Assembly: GCF_051201685.1 (NCBI RefSeq)
Contig: NZ_CP179213.1
Coordinates: 1,984,001-2,048,000, forward strand
Reading direction: 5' to 3'
Source: Luminiphilus sp051201685
Lineage (GTDB): Bacteria > Pseudomonadota > Gammaproteobacteria > Pseudomonadales > Halieaceae
DNA: 64,000 nt
Positions 35,960 to 44,283 of this stretch are shown here, in pieces; position 1 is the first letter of the stretch, and each line of letters opens with the position of its first letter. Under the pieces are notes generated by a model. It saw only the letters and a list, made by a program, of their open reading frames with translations. It was not told where the DNA came from and ran no database searches. The translations under genes were made by a program, and so were the position numbers.

Positions 35960-35988
35960 AGGCGCCTGCAAAAGGGCGCCTTTTTTTT
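35960..35988. terminator. Strong intrinsic terminator after receptor gene
   Basis: AGGCGCC-loop-GGCGCCT stem of 7 bp with an 8-nt loop, followed by eight T residues. Located 23 nt after the receptor stop, between convergent genes (paaK reads toward it). Confidence 0.85.
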
Positions 35989-36063
35989 GGCTTGGTTTTG
36001 ATTGACGTAGATGCGCAAAAGGTTGTGGCCACATTTTGGGGCTGCCAGCAGGCCTTTCAATTA

Positions 36064-37347
36064 TTATCTTCGATCAATGACTCGCTTCGCCTTGCCCTCA
36101 GAGCGCGGCAGCCCTCCACTGCTGTGCACTTGCATTCGACAGCTAATTCCTACCAGATTTTTGATGCGCTGCTGTAAATCACTAGCCTGTGCTTGGGCGT
36201 CGTTTGCGTCAGGCTTTTCCTCTACATGCAACGTCACCTCATCCATGTTGCCCGCACGGTTAAGTTCTATTTGATAGTGTGGTGACAGCTCTGGCTTTTG
36301 CAAAAGGAGCTCTTCAATTTGGCTGGGGAAAACGTTGACGCCACGAATAATCAGCATGTCATCAGAGCGCCCGGTGATTTTGGCAATCCGCCGCATGACG
36401 CACTCACTCCCTGGTAACAGTCGTGTGAGATCTCGGGTGCGATAACGAATCACGGGGAAAGCTTGCTTGGTTAGGCTGGTGAAAACCAACTCGCCTTCCT
36501 GACCCTCTTCTAATACATCGCCGGTTTCGGGATCTATGATCTCCGGCAGGAAATGATCCTCCCAAATGGTCGGTCCGTCTTTGCTGTCCACAAACTCCTG
36601 CGCAACACCTGGCCCCATTACCTCGGAAAGGCCGTAAATGTCTGTCGCGTCTATGCCACAACGCGTTTCGATGGCCTGTCGCATAGCGTTGGTCCAGGGC
36701 TCGGCACCAAAAATTCCAAGGCGCAATTTTAGTTCTCGAGGATCGACCCCTTGGCGGTCTAGCTCATCGGCGATGTTAAGCATGTATGACGGCGTCACCA
36801 TGATGATGTCAGATTGAAAATCCTGCAGCAGCTGCACCTGCTTTTCGGTTTGACCACCCGACATGGGAATGACTGTGCAACCCAACTTCTCTGCGCCGTA
36901 ATGAGCCCCTAAGCCCCCGGTGAAAAGCCCATAGCCATAAGCCACCTGAACCCGATCACCGGCCCGACCTCCCGCCGCCTCAATAGAGCGCGCAACACAG
37001 GTTGCCCAGTGATCTATATCATCCTGGGTATACCCAACCACCGTGGGTTTTCCTGTAGTGCCACTCGACGCATGAATTCGCGCCACTTGGTCCATGGGCA
37101 CACTGAACAGGCCAAAGGGATAGTGCGCACGAAGATCCTGCTTGGTAGTGAATGGAAACTTCTTTAAGTCTTGCAGGTTTTTTAAATCACCAGGATGAAC
37201 GCCTGCCTCATTAAATTTTTCCCGGTAAGGTGGTGAATTATCAAACACGTGCTGTAGTGTTTGTTGCAGGCGGGAAACCTGTAGTGCCTCCAAACTGTCT
37301 TTGGATAGCCGCTTCACATCGTTCAAGGAGGTAAGAGTTTCTGACAC
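36064..37347 (-). CDS. paaK: Phenylacetate-CoA ligase
   Basis: Activates phenylacetate to phenylacetyl-CoA with ATP, the entry step of the paa pathway and the source of the PaaX effector. 427 aa of the adenylate-forming PaaK family: ATP loop ASSGTTGKPTVVGYT, YGLSEVMGPGVAQE, and RTRDLTRL with the C-terminal GRSDDMLIIRGVNVFPSQIEE, which carries the catalytic Lys domain. Divergent from paaX across 118 bp that hold a candidate operator. The catabolic block paaZ-E lies about 3 kb away on the same strand behind the receptor gene. Confidence 0.96.
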   Translation of the reverse strand: MSETLTSLNDVKRLSKDSLEALQVSRLQQTLQHVFDNSPPYREKFNEAGVHPGDLKNLQDLKKFPFTTKQDLRAHYPFGLFSVPMDQVARIHASSGTTGKPTVVGYTQDDIDHWATCVARSIEAAGGRAGDRVQVAYGYGLFTGGLGAHYGAEKLGCTVIPMSGGQTEKQVQLLQDFQSDIIMVTPSYMLNIADELDRQGVDPRELKLRLGIFGAEPWTNAMRQAIETRCGIDATDIYGLSEVMGPGVAQEFVDSKDGPTIWEDHFLPEIIDPETGDVLEEGQEGELVFTSLTKQAFPVIRYRTRDLTRLLPGSECVMRRIAKITGRSDDMLIIRGVNVFPSQIEELLLQKPELSPHYQIELNRAGNMDEVTLHVEEKPDANDAQAQASDLQQRIKNLVGISCRMQVHSSGGLPRSEGKAKRVIDRR

Positions 37348-37391
37348 AGCCAGTTTTGCCTTGTTCAGTTGGTATACTTAAATTTTAAAGT

Positions 37392-37428
37392 AATACAAGT
37401 GCAGCATTTTGTGCAACGTTTTTGTATC
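37392..37428. promoter_or_regulatory. Candidate PaaX operator between paaK and paaX
   Basis: AATACA, 25 nt, TGTATC, in the divergent promoter. Arms and spacing mirror the paaZ element (GATACA-N25-TGTATT). Extended arms are GTAATACAAGT (37390-37400) and TTTTGTATCGT (37420-37430). Position allows repression of both paaK and paaX. Confidence 0.6.
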
Positions 37429-37465
37429 GTATTGAGCCTAATGCAGCTCCCGTCGAGGAAATAAT

Positions 37466-38398
37466 TTGAGTATTGCGAAACAGTTACAACCCATTATCAG
37501 TGCCTTTCGAGAGAGACAGCCGATGCGGGCAAAGTCCCTCATAATCACGCTCTTTGGTGACGTCATCTCTCAGCATGGTGGAGAGATCTGGTTGGGCAGT
37601 ATTGCCAAGTCGGTAGACGCTTTAGGCGTTAATGATCGTTTGGTTCGAACTTCAGTTTTTAGACTCGCCAAAGAGGGCTGGTTAGAGGTCGAGCGCGAAG
37701 GTCGCAAAAGCTTCTATGGGTTCACCCGAAGTGGCGGCAAGGAATACCAACGCGCGGCACAGCGCATTTACAGCGCTGGCGGGGACAGTTGGCGCGGCGG
37801 TTGGCAACTGCTCATGCCAACACATTTGCCCGAGCACCTGCGGGACGATTTCAGGCGAAGTTTAACTTGGCTTGGCTTTCGCCCCATTAGCAATGGCACC
37901 TTCGCGCGCCCGGGCGGGGACGAGGAATCCATACGCGACTTACTGGACGAGTTTGACCTCAGCAGCGGCGTGGTGGTTATGGAGGCAAAAACAACGGCGC
38001 TTACAACGTCAAAGGAGTGGCGTGCCATCGTCAGCGAGCAATGGCAACTGAGTCATCTTGAGGAAGACTATCGGCAATTAATTGGGTTGTTCAGACCGTT
38101 AAAAAAAGCCCTCGATAAAGGCCAATTAGCAACACCCGTTGAAGCCTTCCAGGCTCGACTGCTGCTCATCCACGAATACCGCCGTATTCTCCTCAGAGAT
38201 ACGCCGCTGCCTAATGACCTTCTCCCAAACCGCTGGCAAGGCACGGTCGCGCGACAGCTTGCACAGGCTTTGTATCGGGATCTTGCTGCGCCCTCTACCC
38301 ACTACATCCAAACCGAACTGGTGAATCGACAAGGGCGGTTACCAGAGTCAGAGCATTATTTTTATGAGCGCTTTGGTGGCATCGCCAAAGCGCTTTAG
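37466..38398 (+). CDS. paaX: Phenylacetic acid degradation transcriptional repressor
   Basis: GntR-like winged-helix repressor of the paa genes, relieved by phenylacetyl-CoA in known systems. 310 aa, N-terminal LITLFGDVISQHGGEIWLGS, then VNDRLVRTSVFRLAKEGWLEVEREGRKSFY, the PaaX DNA-binding core, and a C-terminal region with LLIHEYRRILLRDTPLPNDLLP. Start is TTG 37466 with a good GAGGAA ribosome site. Divergent from paaK, convergent with the FAH-family gene. Confidence 0.95.
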   Translation: MSIAKQLQPIISAFRERQPMRAKSLIITLFGDVISQHGGEIWLGSIAKSVDALGVNDRLVRTSVFRLAKEGWLEVEREGRKSFYGFTRSGGKEYQRAAQRIYSAGGDSWRGGWQLLMPTHLPEHLRDDFRRSLTWLGFRPISNGTFARPGGDEESIRDLLDEFDLSSGVVVMEAKTTALTTSKEWRAIVSEQWQLSHLEEDYRQLIGLFRPLKKALDKGQLATPVEAFQARLLLIHEYRRILLRDTPLPNDLLPNRWQGTVARQLAQALYRDLAAPSTHYIQTELVNRQGRLPESEHYFYERFGGIAKAL

Positions 38399-38481
38399 CC
38401 GCTGAAACCGGTTTTTTGACTGAAACAGCCCGTAAGGATTGTTAGGCTCCAGTGGTATTTTTTTCCGAATGTTAAGGCTGC

Positions 38482-39393
38482 TTAATCCTGTCGATTACTA
38501 CGAAGCTGTAACGTCATGTCCGCCTCAGCTGTCGGGTCGTCCGCCACTGTATTGGAGAGTGTTCCAATCGATGGGCAGGTAACCTCTACGACATCACCCG
38601 GCGCCAGATACTTAGGCGGATCAAACCGGGCACCCGCACCATTTGGCGTACCTGTTGAGATCATGTCTCCAGGTTGCAGCGTATAAAAAATTGACAAGTA
38701 GCTTATAAGGTAATCAAAAGGAAACATGAGATTAGCCGTTGTGTCCTGCTGTCTTAACTCCCCGTTGACCCGGGTCTCTAGGGACAGCTCAGCGTGACTG
38801 CCCACATCAGCAGCGTCCACCAACCAGGGCCCAATCGCTCCGGAGCAGGGAAAGTTTTTGCCTTGAGTCACATTGAACTTGGCATGACGTACCCAGTCGC
38901 GAATCGTGCCCTCATTCATTAGGGTGTAACCCGCCACATGCTCCATTGCTTTTTCCTGGGGTATGCGATGACCCGCTTTACCAATCACCATCACGATCTC
39001 TCCCTCATAATCGAGCTGCGGGCTCTCGGGGGGACGCCACAGGTTTTGACCACTACCCGTGAAGGACTCTTGCCCTCTCATAAAAAGGCTGGGCCACTCG
39101 GGATCCGGCGTCTTGTCTTTGTACTCGGCATTCCGGTTAGCGTAGTTAACGCCGATACATATGATTTTGGGCCCACAAACTACAGGTGGCAGCAACACCA
39201 CATCAGTCACCGCCACATCCGGCGACTGCTGATCAGCCAGGTCCGCGAGGGACGCAATACCTTGGCCGCGCGTCAGTCGCTCCAAAACTGACCCACCATA
39301 ACGCGCCCCTAAATCGACAATGCCGACCCCGTCAGTCGTCACTCCCCATGAGACTTTTTCTCCCACTCTAAAACTTACCGTTCGAATCGCCAT
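38482..39393 (-). CDS. Fumarylacetoacetate hydrolase family protein, candidate HpaG-type isomerase/decarboxylase
   Basis: 303-aa FAH-fold metalloenzyme with IICIGVNYANRNAEYKDK, then QLDYEGEIVMVIGKAGH (metal-binding Glu pair) and MNEGTIRDWVR and FDYLISYLS. FAH-fold enzymes isomerise or decarboxylate the ring-cleavage product of homoprotocatechuate (HpaG), among other roles. E. coli HpaG is a fused two-domain protein of about 430 aa, this is a single domain. It follows the Rieske gene by 2 nt and no other HpaG candidate is in the window, so it probably supplies that step. Could instead act on other 2-oxo acids. Confidence 0.78.
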   Translation of the reverse strand: MAIRTVSFRVGEKVSWGVTTDGVGIVDLGARYGGSVLERLTRGQGIASLADLADQQSPDVAVTDVVLLPPVVCGPKIICIGVNYANRNAEYKDKTPDPEWPSLFMRGQESFTGSGQNLWRPPESPQLDYEGEIVMVIGKAGHRIPQEKAMEHVAGYTLMNEGTIRDWVRHAKFNVTQGKNFPCSGAIGPWLVDAADVGSHAELSLETRVNGELRQQDTTANLMFPFDYLISYLSIFYTLQPGDMISTGTPNGAGARFDPPKYLAPGDVVEVTCPSIGTLSNTVADDPTAEADMTLQLRSNRQD

Positions 39394-39395
39394 TT

Positions 39396-40490
39396 TTATA
39401 TCACCGGATTTTTAATAGTTTCTGCAGGTACCGGAAAGGTCTTCCTTTCCTCTGCAATGCGCTCAAACCAAACTCGCCGAAATTGCGCCAACGCATTGTC
39501 GCTCGCTAAACCACGGGGCTGAAAATCACCATGTGCTTCGAGGAGCTGCTGCTGAGCCTCAATAATAACTTTGTCCTCATAAAAGCCATCGAACATTGCC
39601 GCTTTAAGCGTTTCCCCCGCCTCGTTGTCACCCTTACGAAAGTTCCGTAGGTACTCCCAGAAAAAATGCGAGGAGCTTCTTGTCTCCGGGGTCATATATT
39701 GGCAGTTGCGGAACTCCAATAACTTGGGCTGTTGCGCCTCTTGATCCCAACCCTCGGGTCCAAATTGAGTGTCCATGAGGAAAATACCGGGGGTGTACAT
39801 ACGGACAAAGTTTCTGCGGTCCACAACCATATCAGCAGGCCAAGGCGTAATCTTCTGCAAATATGGCGGCTGCTCACTGCCCCGGTGCCAGCGCTCAAAT
39901 TCAAAACCGTTATCGAGTTTGTCCACGTGCTGAGCCGACTCTGTGGCGTAGTCTTCCGATCCCCCAAGGGTCGAGGTGTGCACGAAAGCCAAATGCGAAA
40001 AGTCGGCAAGGTTATCAACGATGAGCATCCAATTCGCGTCGTAGTGCAGATAGCAACGATTGGGAAGCCCGCACCACTCGGGATCCTCCAAAGGCTCAAA
40101 GTGTGGAATATCCTCCGAATTGGCCTTATCGGGTTCTCCCATCCAGATCCAAAGCATTCCCCCTCGATCAACCAACGGGTAACTGTGTACTCGGTGGTTA
40201 CTGCTGATTTTTGCCTGCCCGGGGATTTCAACACACTGACCCGAAGGGTCGTATTTCATCCCGTGATACATACACCGCAAACAGTCGCCCTCGATACGGC
40301 CCATCGATAGCGGCGCAGATCGGTGACAGCAGCGGTTATCCAAGGCCACATAGACACTTGATGCGTTCTTGTAGATGACAATGGGTTTCTCCAGCAATGT
40401 TCGGGAAAAGGGTTTGCCATCCTCGATTTCACTCGTCCAGGCTGCCGCATACCAGCAGTTGTATAAAAACCATTCTTCAGCTTCGCGCAT
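39396..40490 (-). CDS. Rieske oxygenase alpha subunit, VanA (O-demethylase)-like
   Basis: Mononuclear iron/Rieske oxygenase, 364 aa from ATG 40490 (TTG 40538 also in frame, but GAGGGG precedes 40490). The [2Fe-2S] site is C54/H56 in DNRCCHRSAPL and C73/H76 in LRCMYHGMKY; the active-site iron is D163, H166 and H171 in DNLADFSHLAFVH. YHGMKYDPSGQCVEIPGQ and the layout follow vanillate/dicamba-type O-demethylases. No reductase gene is adjacent. It heads a two-gene operon with the FAH gene, divergent from hpaE. Ring hydroxylation rather than demethylation cannot be excluded. Confidence 0.85.
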   Translation of the reverse strand: MREAEEWFLYNCWYAAAWTSEIEDGKPFSRTLLEKPIVIYKNASSVYVALDNRCCHRSAPLSMGRIEGDCLRCMYHGMKYDPSGQCVEIPGQAKISSNHRVHSYPLVDRGGMLWIWMGEPDKANSEDIPHFEPLEDPEWCGLPNRCYLHYDANWMLIVDNLADFSHLAFVHTSTLGGSEDYATESAQHVDKLDNGFEFERWHRGSEQPPYLQKITPWPADMVVDRRNFVRMYTPGIFLMDTQFGPEGWDQEAQQPKLLEFRNCQYMTPETRSSSHFFWEYLRNFRKGDNEAGETLKAAMFDGFYEDKVIIEAQQQLLEAHGDFQPRGLASDNALAQFRRVWFERIAEERKTFPVPAETIKNPVI

Positions 40491-40623
40491 TCGCCCCTCG
40501 CCTATGGTGCTATTCAACGACCAACTAGCTCGCCTCAATGCTCATAAAGCCTGAGGCCATGAAAAAAGAACCGGACTGTGAGCAACCAATATGCTCATCT
40601 ATATTGTTGGCCCGCCGCATAAA

Positions 40624-40639
40624 GGGTAACATGTTACCC
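40624..40639. promoter_or_regulatory. Perfect 16-bp palindrome in hpaE/Rieske promoter
   Basis: GGGTAACATGTTACCC reads the same on both strands. It lies 38 nt before the hpaE ATG and 134 nt before the Rieske start, in the divergent intergenic region. Form and position fit a homodimer operator, but no regulator gene is adjacent. A weaker inverted repeat, CCAATAT...ATATTGTTGG, lies just upstream. Confidence 0.5.
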
Positions 40640-40676
40640 AATATGGCGCACTTTGTGCCAGTGCTGGGAGATCACG

Positions 40677-42209
40677 ATGCCACCTACCACCGTTTTTGTC
40701 GACAACGAAGCCCGAGCAACCCGCTACTTATCACGCTTTAAAAAAAGCGTGACGGGCCACTTTATTGACGGCGAGTGGGTAGCAACACAAGGCCAACAGA
40801 CCTTTACCAATTTAGACCCAGCCACCAATAAATCCTTAGGAGAAATTGTCGCAGGCACAGAATCTGACATGGATCGCGCCTGCGAAGCTGCGGCGAACGC
40901 CTTCCAAGACTGGTCCGCCATGCCAGGAGCCAGCAGAAAGAAAATCCTGCATCATTTTGCGGATTTAATCGAAAGCAGGGCCGATGAAATTGCTCTTGTT
41001 GAATCTTCCGATTGTGGCCAAGCGATTCGATTTATGAAACAGGCCGCCATTCGGGGTGCCGCGAACTTTCGCTTTTTTGCCGATAAAGCCACCGAAGCGA
41101 GAAACGGACAATCACTGCTTCAGGCTGATCACACCAACTTCACACTACGCAGCCCGATAGGCCCAGTGGGCATCATAACGCCATGGAATACCCCGTTCAT
41201 GCTGGCTACTTGGAAAATTGCACCGGCACTCGCCGCAGGGTGCACCGTTGTGCATAAACCCGCGGAATTGAGCCCACTGTCAGCACATTTACTGGCGGAG
41301 ATTAGTGCGGAGGCCGGTATTCCTGCCGGAGTGTGGAATACAGTGCAGGGATACGGAGAAACTGTAGGGCGCAGGCTTTGTGAGCATCCCGCTATTAAAG
41401 CGATAGCACTCGTTGGTGAAACCCGAACAGGCAGCCAAATTTTGCGCCAAGGCGCCGACACGATCAAACGGGTGCACCTTGAACTTGGGGGGAAAAACCC
41501 TGTCATTGTTTTTGACGATGCCGATTACGACAGGGCGTTGGATGCTGTCATTTTTATGATCTACAGTCTCAACGGCCAGCGCTGCACCTCTAGCTCTAGA
41601 CTGTACATTCACAACGGTATTCGTGAGCGATTTTTGCAAGATGTACGAAAGCGCGTTGAAGCTTTGGTCGTCGGTCCACCCTTAGACCCTGCAACCGAGG
41701 TAGGGCCTCTCATTCATGAAGGGCATCTCAAAAAAGTCATGCACTACCTGAGCGCAGCAGTTGAAGACGGCGCTACCGTTGCAGCGGGCGGAAATCGACG
41801 CGATGACTTGGGAGCGGGCAACTATGTGTCCCCCACCCTATTCATTGACGCCGATAATAAAATGCGCGTTGCAAGAGAGGAGATTTTTGGACCTGTGCTC
41901 ACCGCCATCGGCTTTGATACTGAAGAAGAGGTGATCGCCCTTGCTAACGATACAGACTTTGGACTTGCAGGTTATATCTGGACCAAGGACACGGGGCGAG
42001 CGATGCGTTTGGCACAGCGCATTGAAGCTGGGATGCTCTGGGTCAACTCAGAAAATAATCGGAACCTGCCCTCGCCTTTTGGCGGGATGAAGATGAGCGG
42101 GATGGGGCGCGATGGCGGCGACTATAGTTTTGATTTCTATATGGAAACCAAAAATGTTTGTATTGCTCACGACACCCACAGCATTCCCGTATTGGGACAG
42201 CGAACTTAA
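40677..42209 (+). CDS. hpaE: 5-carboxymethyl-2-hydroxymuconate semialdehyde dehydrogenase
   Basis: Second step of homoprotocatechuate meta-cleavage: oxidises the ring-cleavage semialdehyde to the acid. 510 aa from ATG 40677 (good GGGAG site; a TTG at 40653 is in frame). E269 in HLELGGKNP and C303 in GQRCTSSSRL are the catalytic pair, and PRGxx-like GHFIDGEW and VGETRTGSQI are typical of HpaE. First gene of an operon of five: next is hpaD 12 nt later. Confidence 0.9.
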   Translation: MPPTTVFVDNEARATRYLSRFKKSVTGHFIDGEWVATQGQQTFTNLDPATNKSLGEIVAGTESDMDRACEAAANAFQDWSAMPGASRKKILHHFADLIESRADEIALVESSDCGQAIRFMKQAAIRGAANFRFFADKATEARNGQSLLQADHTNFTLRSPIGPVGIITPWNTPFMLATWKIAPALAAGCTVVHKPAELSPLSAHLLAEISAEAGIPAGVWNTVQGYGETVGRRLCEHPAIKAIALVGETRTGSQILRQGADTIKRVHLELGGKNPVIVFDDADYDRALDAVIFMIYSLNGQRCTSSSRLYIHNGIRERFLQDVRKRVEALVVGPPLDPATEVGPLIHEGHLKKVMHYLSAAVEDGATVAAGGNRRDDLGAGNYVSPTLFIDADNKMRVAREEIFGPVLTAIGFDTEEEVIALANDTDFGLAGYIWTKDTGRAMRLAQRIEAGMLWVNSENNRNLPSPFGGMKMSGMGRDGGDYSFDFYMETKNVCIAHDTHSIPVLGQRT

Positions 42210-42221
42210 GGAATCAGGTCT

Positions 42222-43073
42222 ATGGGAAGCATCGCATTTGCCGCAAAAATAACCCATGTTCCGTCCATGTACCTGTCAGAAATGGATGGTCCCCACAAAG
42301 GTTGTCGTGACGCTGCCATTGCAGGCCATCATGAAATCTCGAGACGCTGCCGTGAATTGGATGTGGATACCCTTGTCATATTCGACACGCACTGGCTGGT
42401 TAATTCGGGCTACCACATCAACAATGCCCCGCACTTTCAGGGCGTGTATACCAGCAATGAACTCCCTCACTTTATTAAAAATATGCCCTACGACTACGAG
42501 GGAAACACGGCTTTAGGAGAAATCATCGCCGAAGGCTGTAGCCAAGCTGGGGTCAACACCCGAGCCCATAGCGATACAACCTTAGCTTTAGAATATGGCA
42601 CCCTCGTGCCTATGCGCTACATGAACGAGGACCGCCACTTCAAAGTTGTTTCTATTTCGGCCATGTGTCAGGTCCATGACCTAGAGGAAAGTGGACGGCT
42701 CGGTGCTGCAGTTAGAGCCAGCGTGGAGCAGCATTACAGCGGCAAGGTCGCCTTACTAGCATCTGGCTCACTGTCCCATCGCTTTGCGCAAAACGGTGTC
42801 TCTGAGCACTACCTTCACCGGGTATGGTCACCAATGATGGAACAAATGGATCGAACGGTGGTTCGAATGTGGGAGCAGGGTAACTGGCAGGAGTTTGTCG
42901 CCATGCTCCCAGAGTACGCCGACAAATGCCATGGTGAAGGATTTATGCACGACACCGCCATGTTACTTGGCGCACTGGGCTGGGATAATTACGAGGGCAA
43001 AGTCGAAGTGTTGACGCCCTACTTTGGCAGTTCAGGAACAGGGCAAATCAATGCCGTGTTCCCAATCCAGTAA
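42222..43073 (+). CDS. hpaD: 3,4-dihydroxyphenylacetate 2,3-dioxygenase
   Basis: Extradiol (class III, LigB-type) dioxygenase that opens homoprotocatechuate between C2 and C3. 283 aa with HVPSMYLSEMDGPHKGCRDAAI, the characteristic HpaD N-terminus, then TLVIFDTHWL (metal ligand His), and LALEYGTLVPMRYMN. Iron ligands are His/His/Glu of the family. Placed between hpaE and hpaF. Confidence 0.93.
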   Translation: MGSIAFAAKITHVPSMYLSEMDGPHKGCRDAAIAGHHEISRRCRELDVDTLVIFDTHWLVNSGYHINNAPHFQGVYTSNELPHFIKNMPYDYEGNTALGEIIAEGCSQAGVNTRAHSDTTLALEYGTLVPMRYMNEDRHFKVVSISAMCQVHDLEESGRLGAAVRASVEQHYSGKVALLASGSLSHRFAQNGVSEHYLHRVWSPMMEQMDRTVVRMWEQGNWQEFVAMLPEYADKCHGEGFMHDTAMLLGALGWDNYEGKVEVLTPYFGSSGTGQINAVFPIQ

Positions 43074-43095
43074 ATCCAAATCGAGCGCCGCTAAC

Positions 43096-43461
43096 ATGCC
43101 ACACTTCATCGTTGAGTTTTCAAATAACCTACCCGAAAACGCTCTTGATATACCCACGTTACTAGAAACCCTGACAGCAACCGCAGTGAATACTGGCCTT
43201 TTCCCAGAAGCGGGCATCCGAGCAAGGGCTTACCGCGCCGATTACCAGCATGTTGGGGCAGGTGACGCCGCCAATGGCTTTGTGCACGTTACGATGAATG
43301 TTGGTCAAGGCCGTAGCGAGCAGGACCGCAAAAAAGCGGGAGAGCGGATTTTTGAAGCGCTAAAAAATCATATGGAGCCGCTGTTAGAGACACAAAAAAT
43401 AGCGCTGTCCTTTGAAATGCGGGAAATCAACTCCGTGAAGTTCAACTTCAAAAACACCTGA
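43096..43461 (+). CDS. hpaF: 5-carboxymethyl-2-hydroxymuconate isomerase
   Basis: Tautomerase that moves the double bond of 5-carboxymethyl-2-hydroxymuconate. The 121-residue protein starts MPHFIVEFSNNL; the Pro after the initiator Met is the catalytic base of this family, which fixes the start at ATG 43096 and not at the frame opening at 43024 that overlaps hpaD. E. coli HpaF is about 126 aa. Confidence 0.9.
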   Translation: MPHFIVEFSNNLPENALDIPTLLETLTATAVNTGLFPEAGIRARAYRADYQHVGAGDAANGFVHVTMNVGQGRSEQDRKKAGERIFEALKNHMEPLLETQKIALSFEMREINSVKFNFKNT

Positions 43462-43469
43462 GGACACCC

Positions 43470-44273
43470 ATGCTAGATTCTATCGCTATAGAAAACGCAG
43501 CCGCTGCACTTTTTGAAGCCGAGCAAACAGGACAACAAATCAAACCTCTGACACTCGCCTACCCTGATATGACCATGGATGATGCCTACGCAGTACAGCG
43601 GGCTTGGGTGGATCGCAAAGTCGCAGCTGGCGATCGAGTAACGGGTTACAAAATTGGCTTAACATCGCGAGCCATGCAAAACGCCATGAACATCACGACA
43701 CCTGACTTTGGGGTGCTACTGGAGAGCATGTATTTTGCTAACAACAGTACAGTGGTTGCTGCAAACTTCTGTGATCCAAGAATCGAAGTCGAACTCGCCT
43801 TCGTCATGAAAAAATCGCTATTTGGCAATGACGTCACCATTGAACAAGTGCTTGATGCTACCGACTATGTCGTGCCCTCTCTCGAGCTGATCGCCGCACG
43901 TAGTTTTCGCACCGACCCTGAATCGGGATACACCCGAAAGGTGTTCGATACCATTGCCGACAACGCAGCCAACGCCGGGTATATTGTTGGAGACAAGCGA
44001 TTTGCGCCTGAAGACATTGACCTCCGCTGGTCCGGAGCCATTCTCTATGTAAACGGCGAAGTTGAAGAAACCGGGCTCGCTGCCGGAGTGCAGGACCACC
44101 CGGCAAAGGGCATTTGCTGGGTTTGTAAGCGTTTTGCCACTCACGGCGTGGGATTAGAACCGGGGCAATTAGTACTCAGCGGATCATTCACGCGACCGGT
44201 AGTGGCAAAAGCTGGCGACAAAATGACCTGTGATTACGGGCCGCTAGGGACTATTGACGTAACCTTTACCTAG
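43470..44273 (+). CDS. hpaH: 2-oxo-hept-4-ene-1,7-dioate hydratase
   Basis: Hydrates the isomerised product of the homoprotocatechuate route. 267 aa, family of 2-keto-4-pentenoate hydratases/4-oxalocrotonate decarboxylases: YAVQRAWVDRKVAAGDRVTGYKIGLTS, PDFGVLLESMYF, and the metal-binding EVELAFVMKKSL. Follows hpaF by 8 nt and precedes hpaI by 10 nt. Confidence 0.92.
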   Translation: MLDSIAIENAAAALFEAEQTGQQIKPLTLAYPDMTMDDAYAVQRAWVDRKVAAGDRVTGYKIGLTSRAMQNAMNITTPDFGVLLESMYFANNSTVVAANFCDPRIEVELAFVMKKSLFGNDVTIEQVLDATDYVVPSLELIAARSFRTDPESGYTRKVFDTIADNAANAGYIVGDKRFAPEDIDLRWSGAILYVNGEVEETGLAAGVQDHPAKGICWVCKRFATHGVGLEPGQLVLSGSFTRPVVAKAGDKMTCDYGPLGTIDVTFT

Positions 44274-44283
44274 GAATGAGATC

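Noticed and set aside
39732..40310. 192-codon frame antisense to the Rieske gene
   Set aside because: Shadow of a gene with an intact Rieske and iron site.
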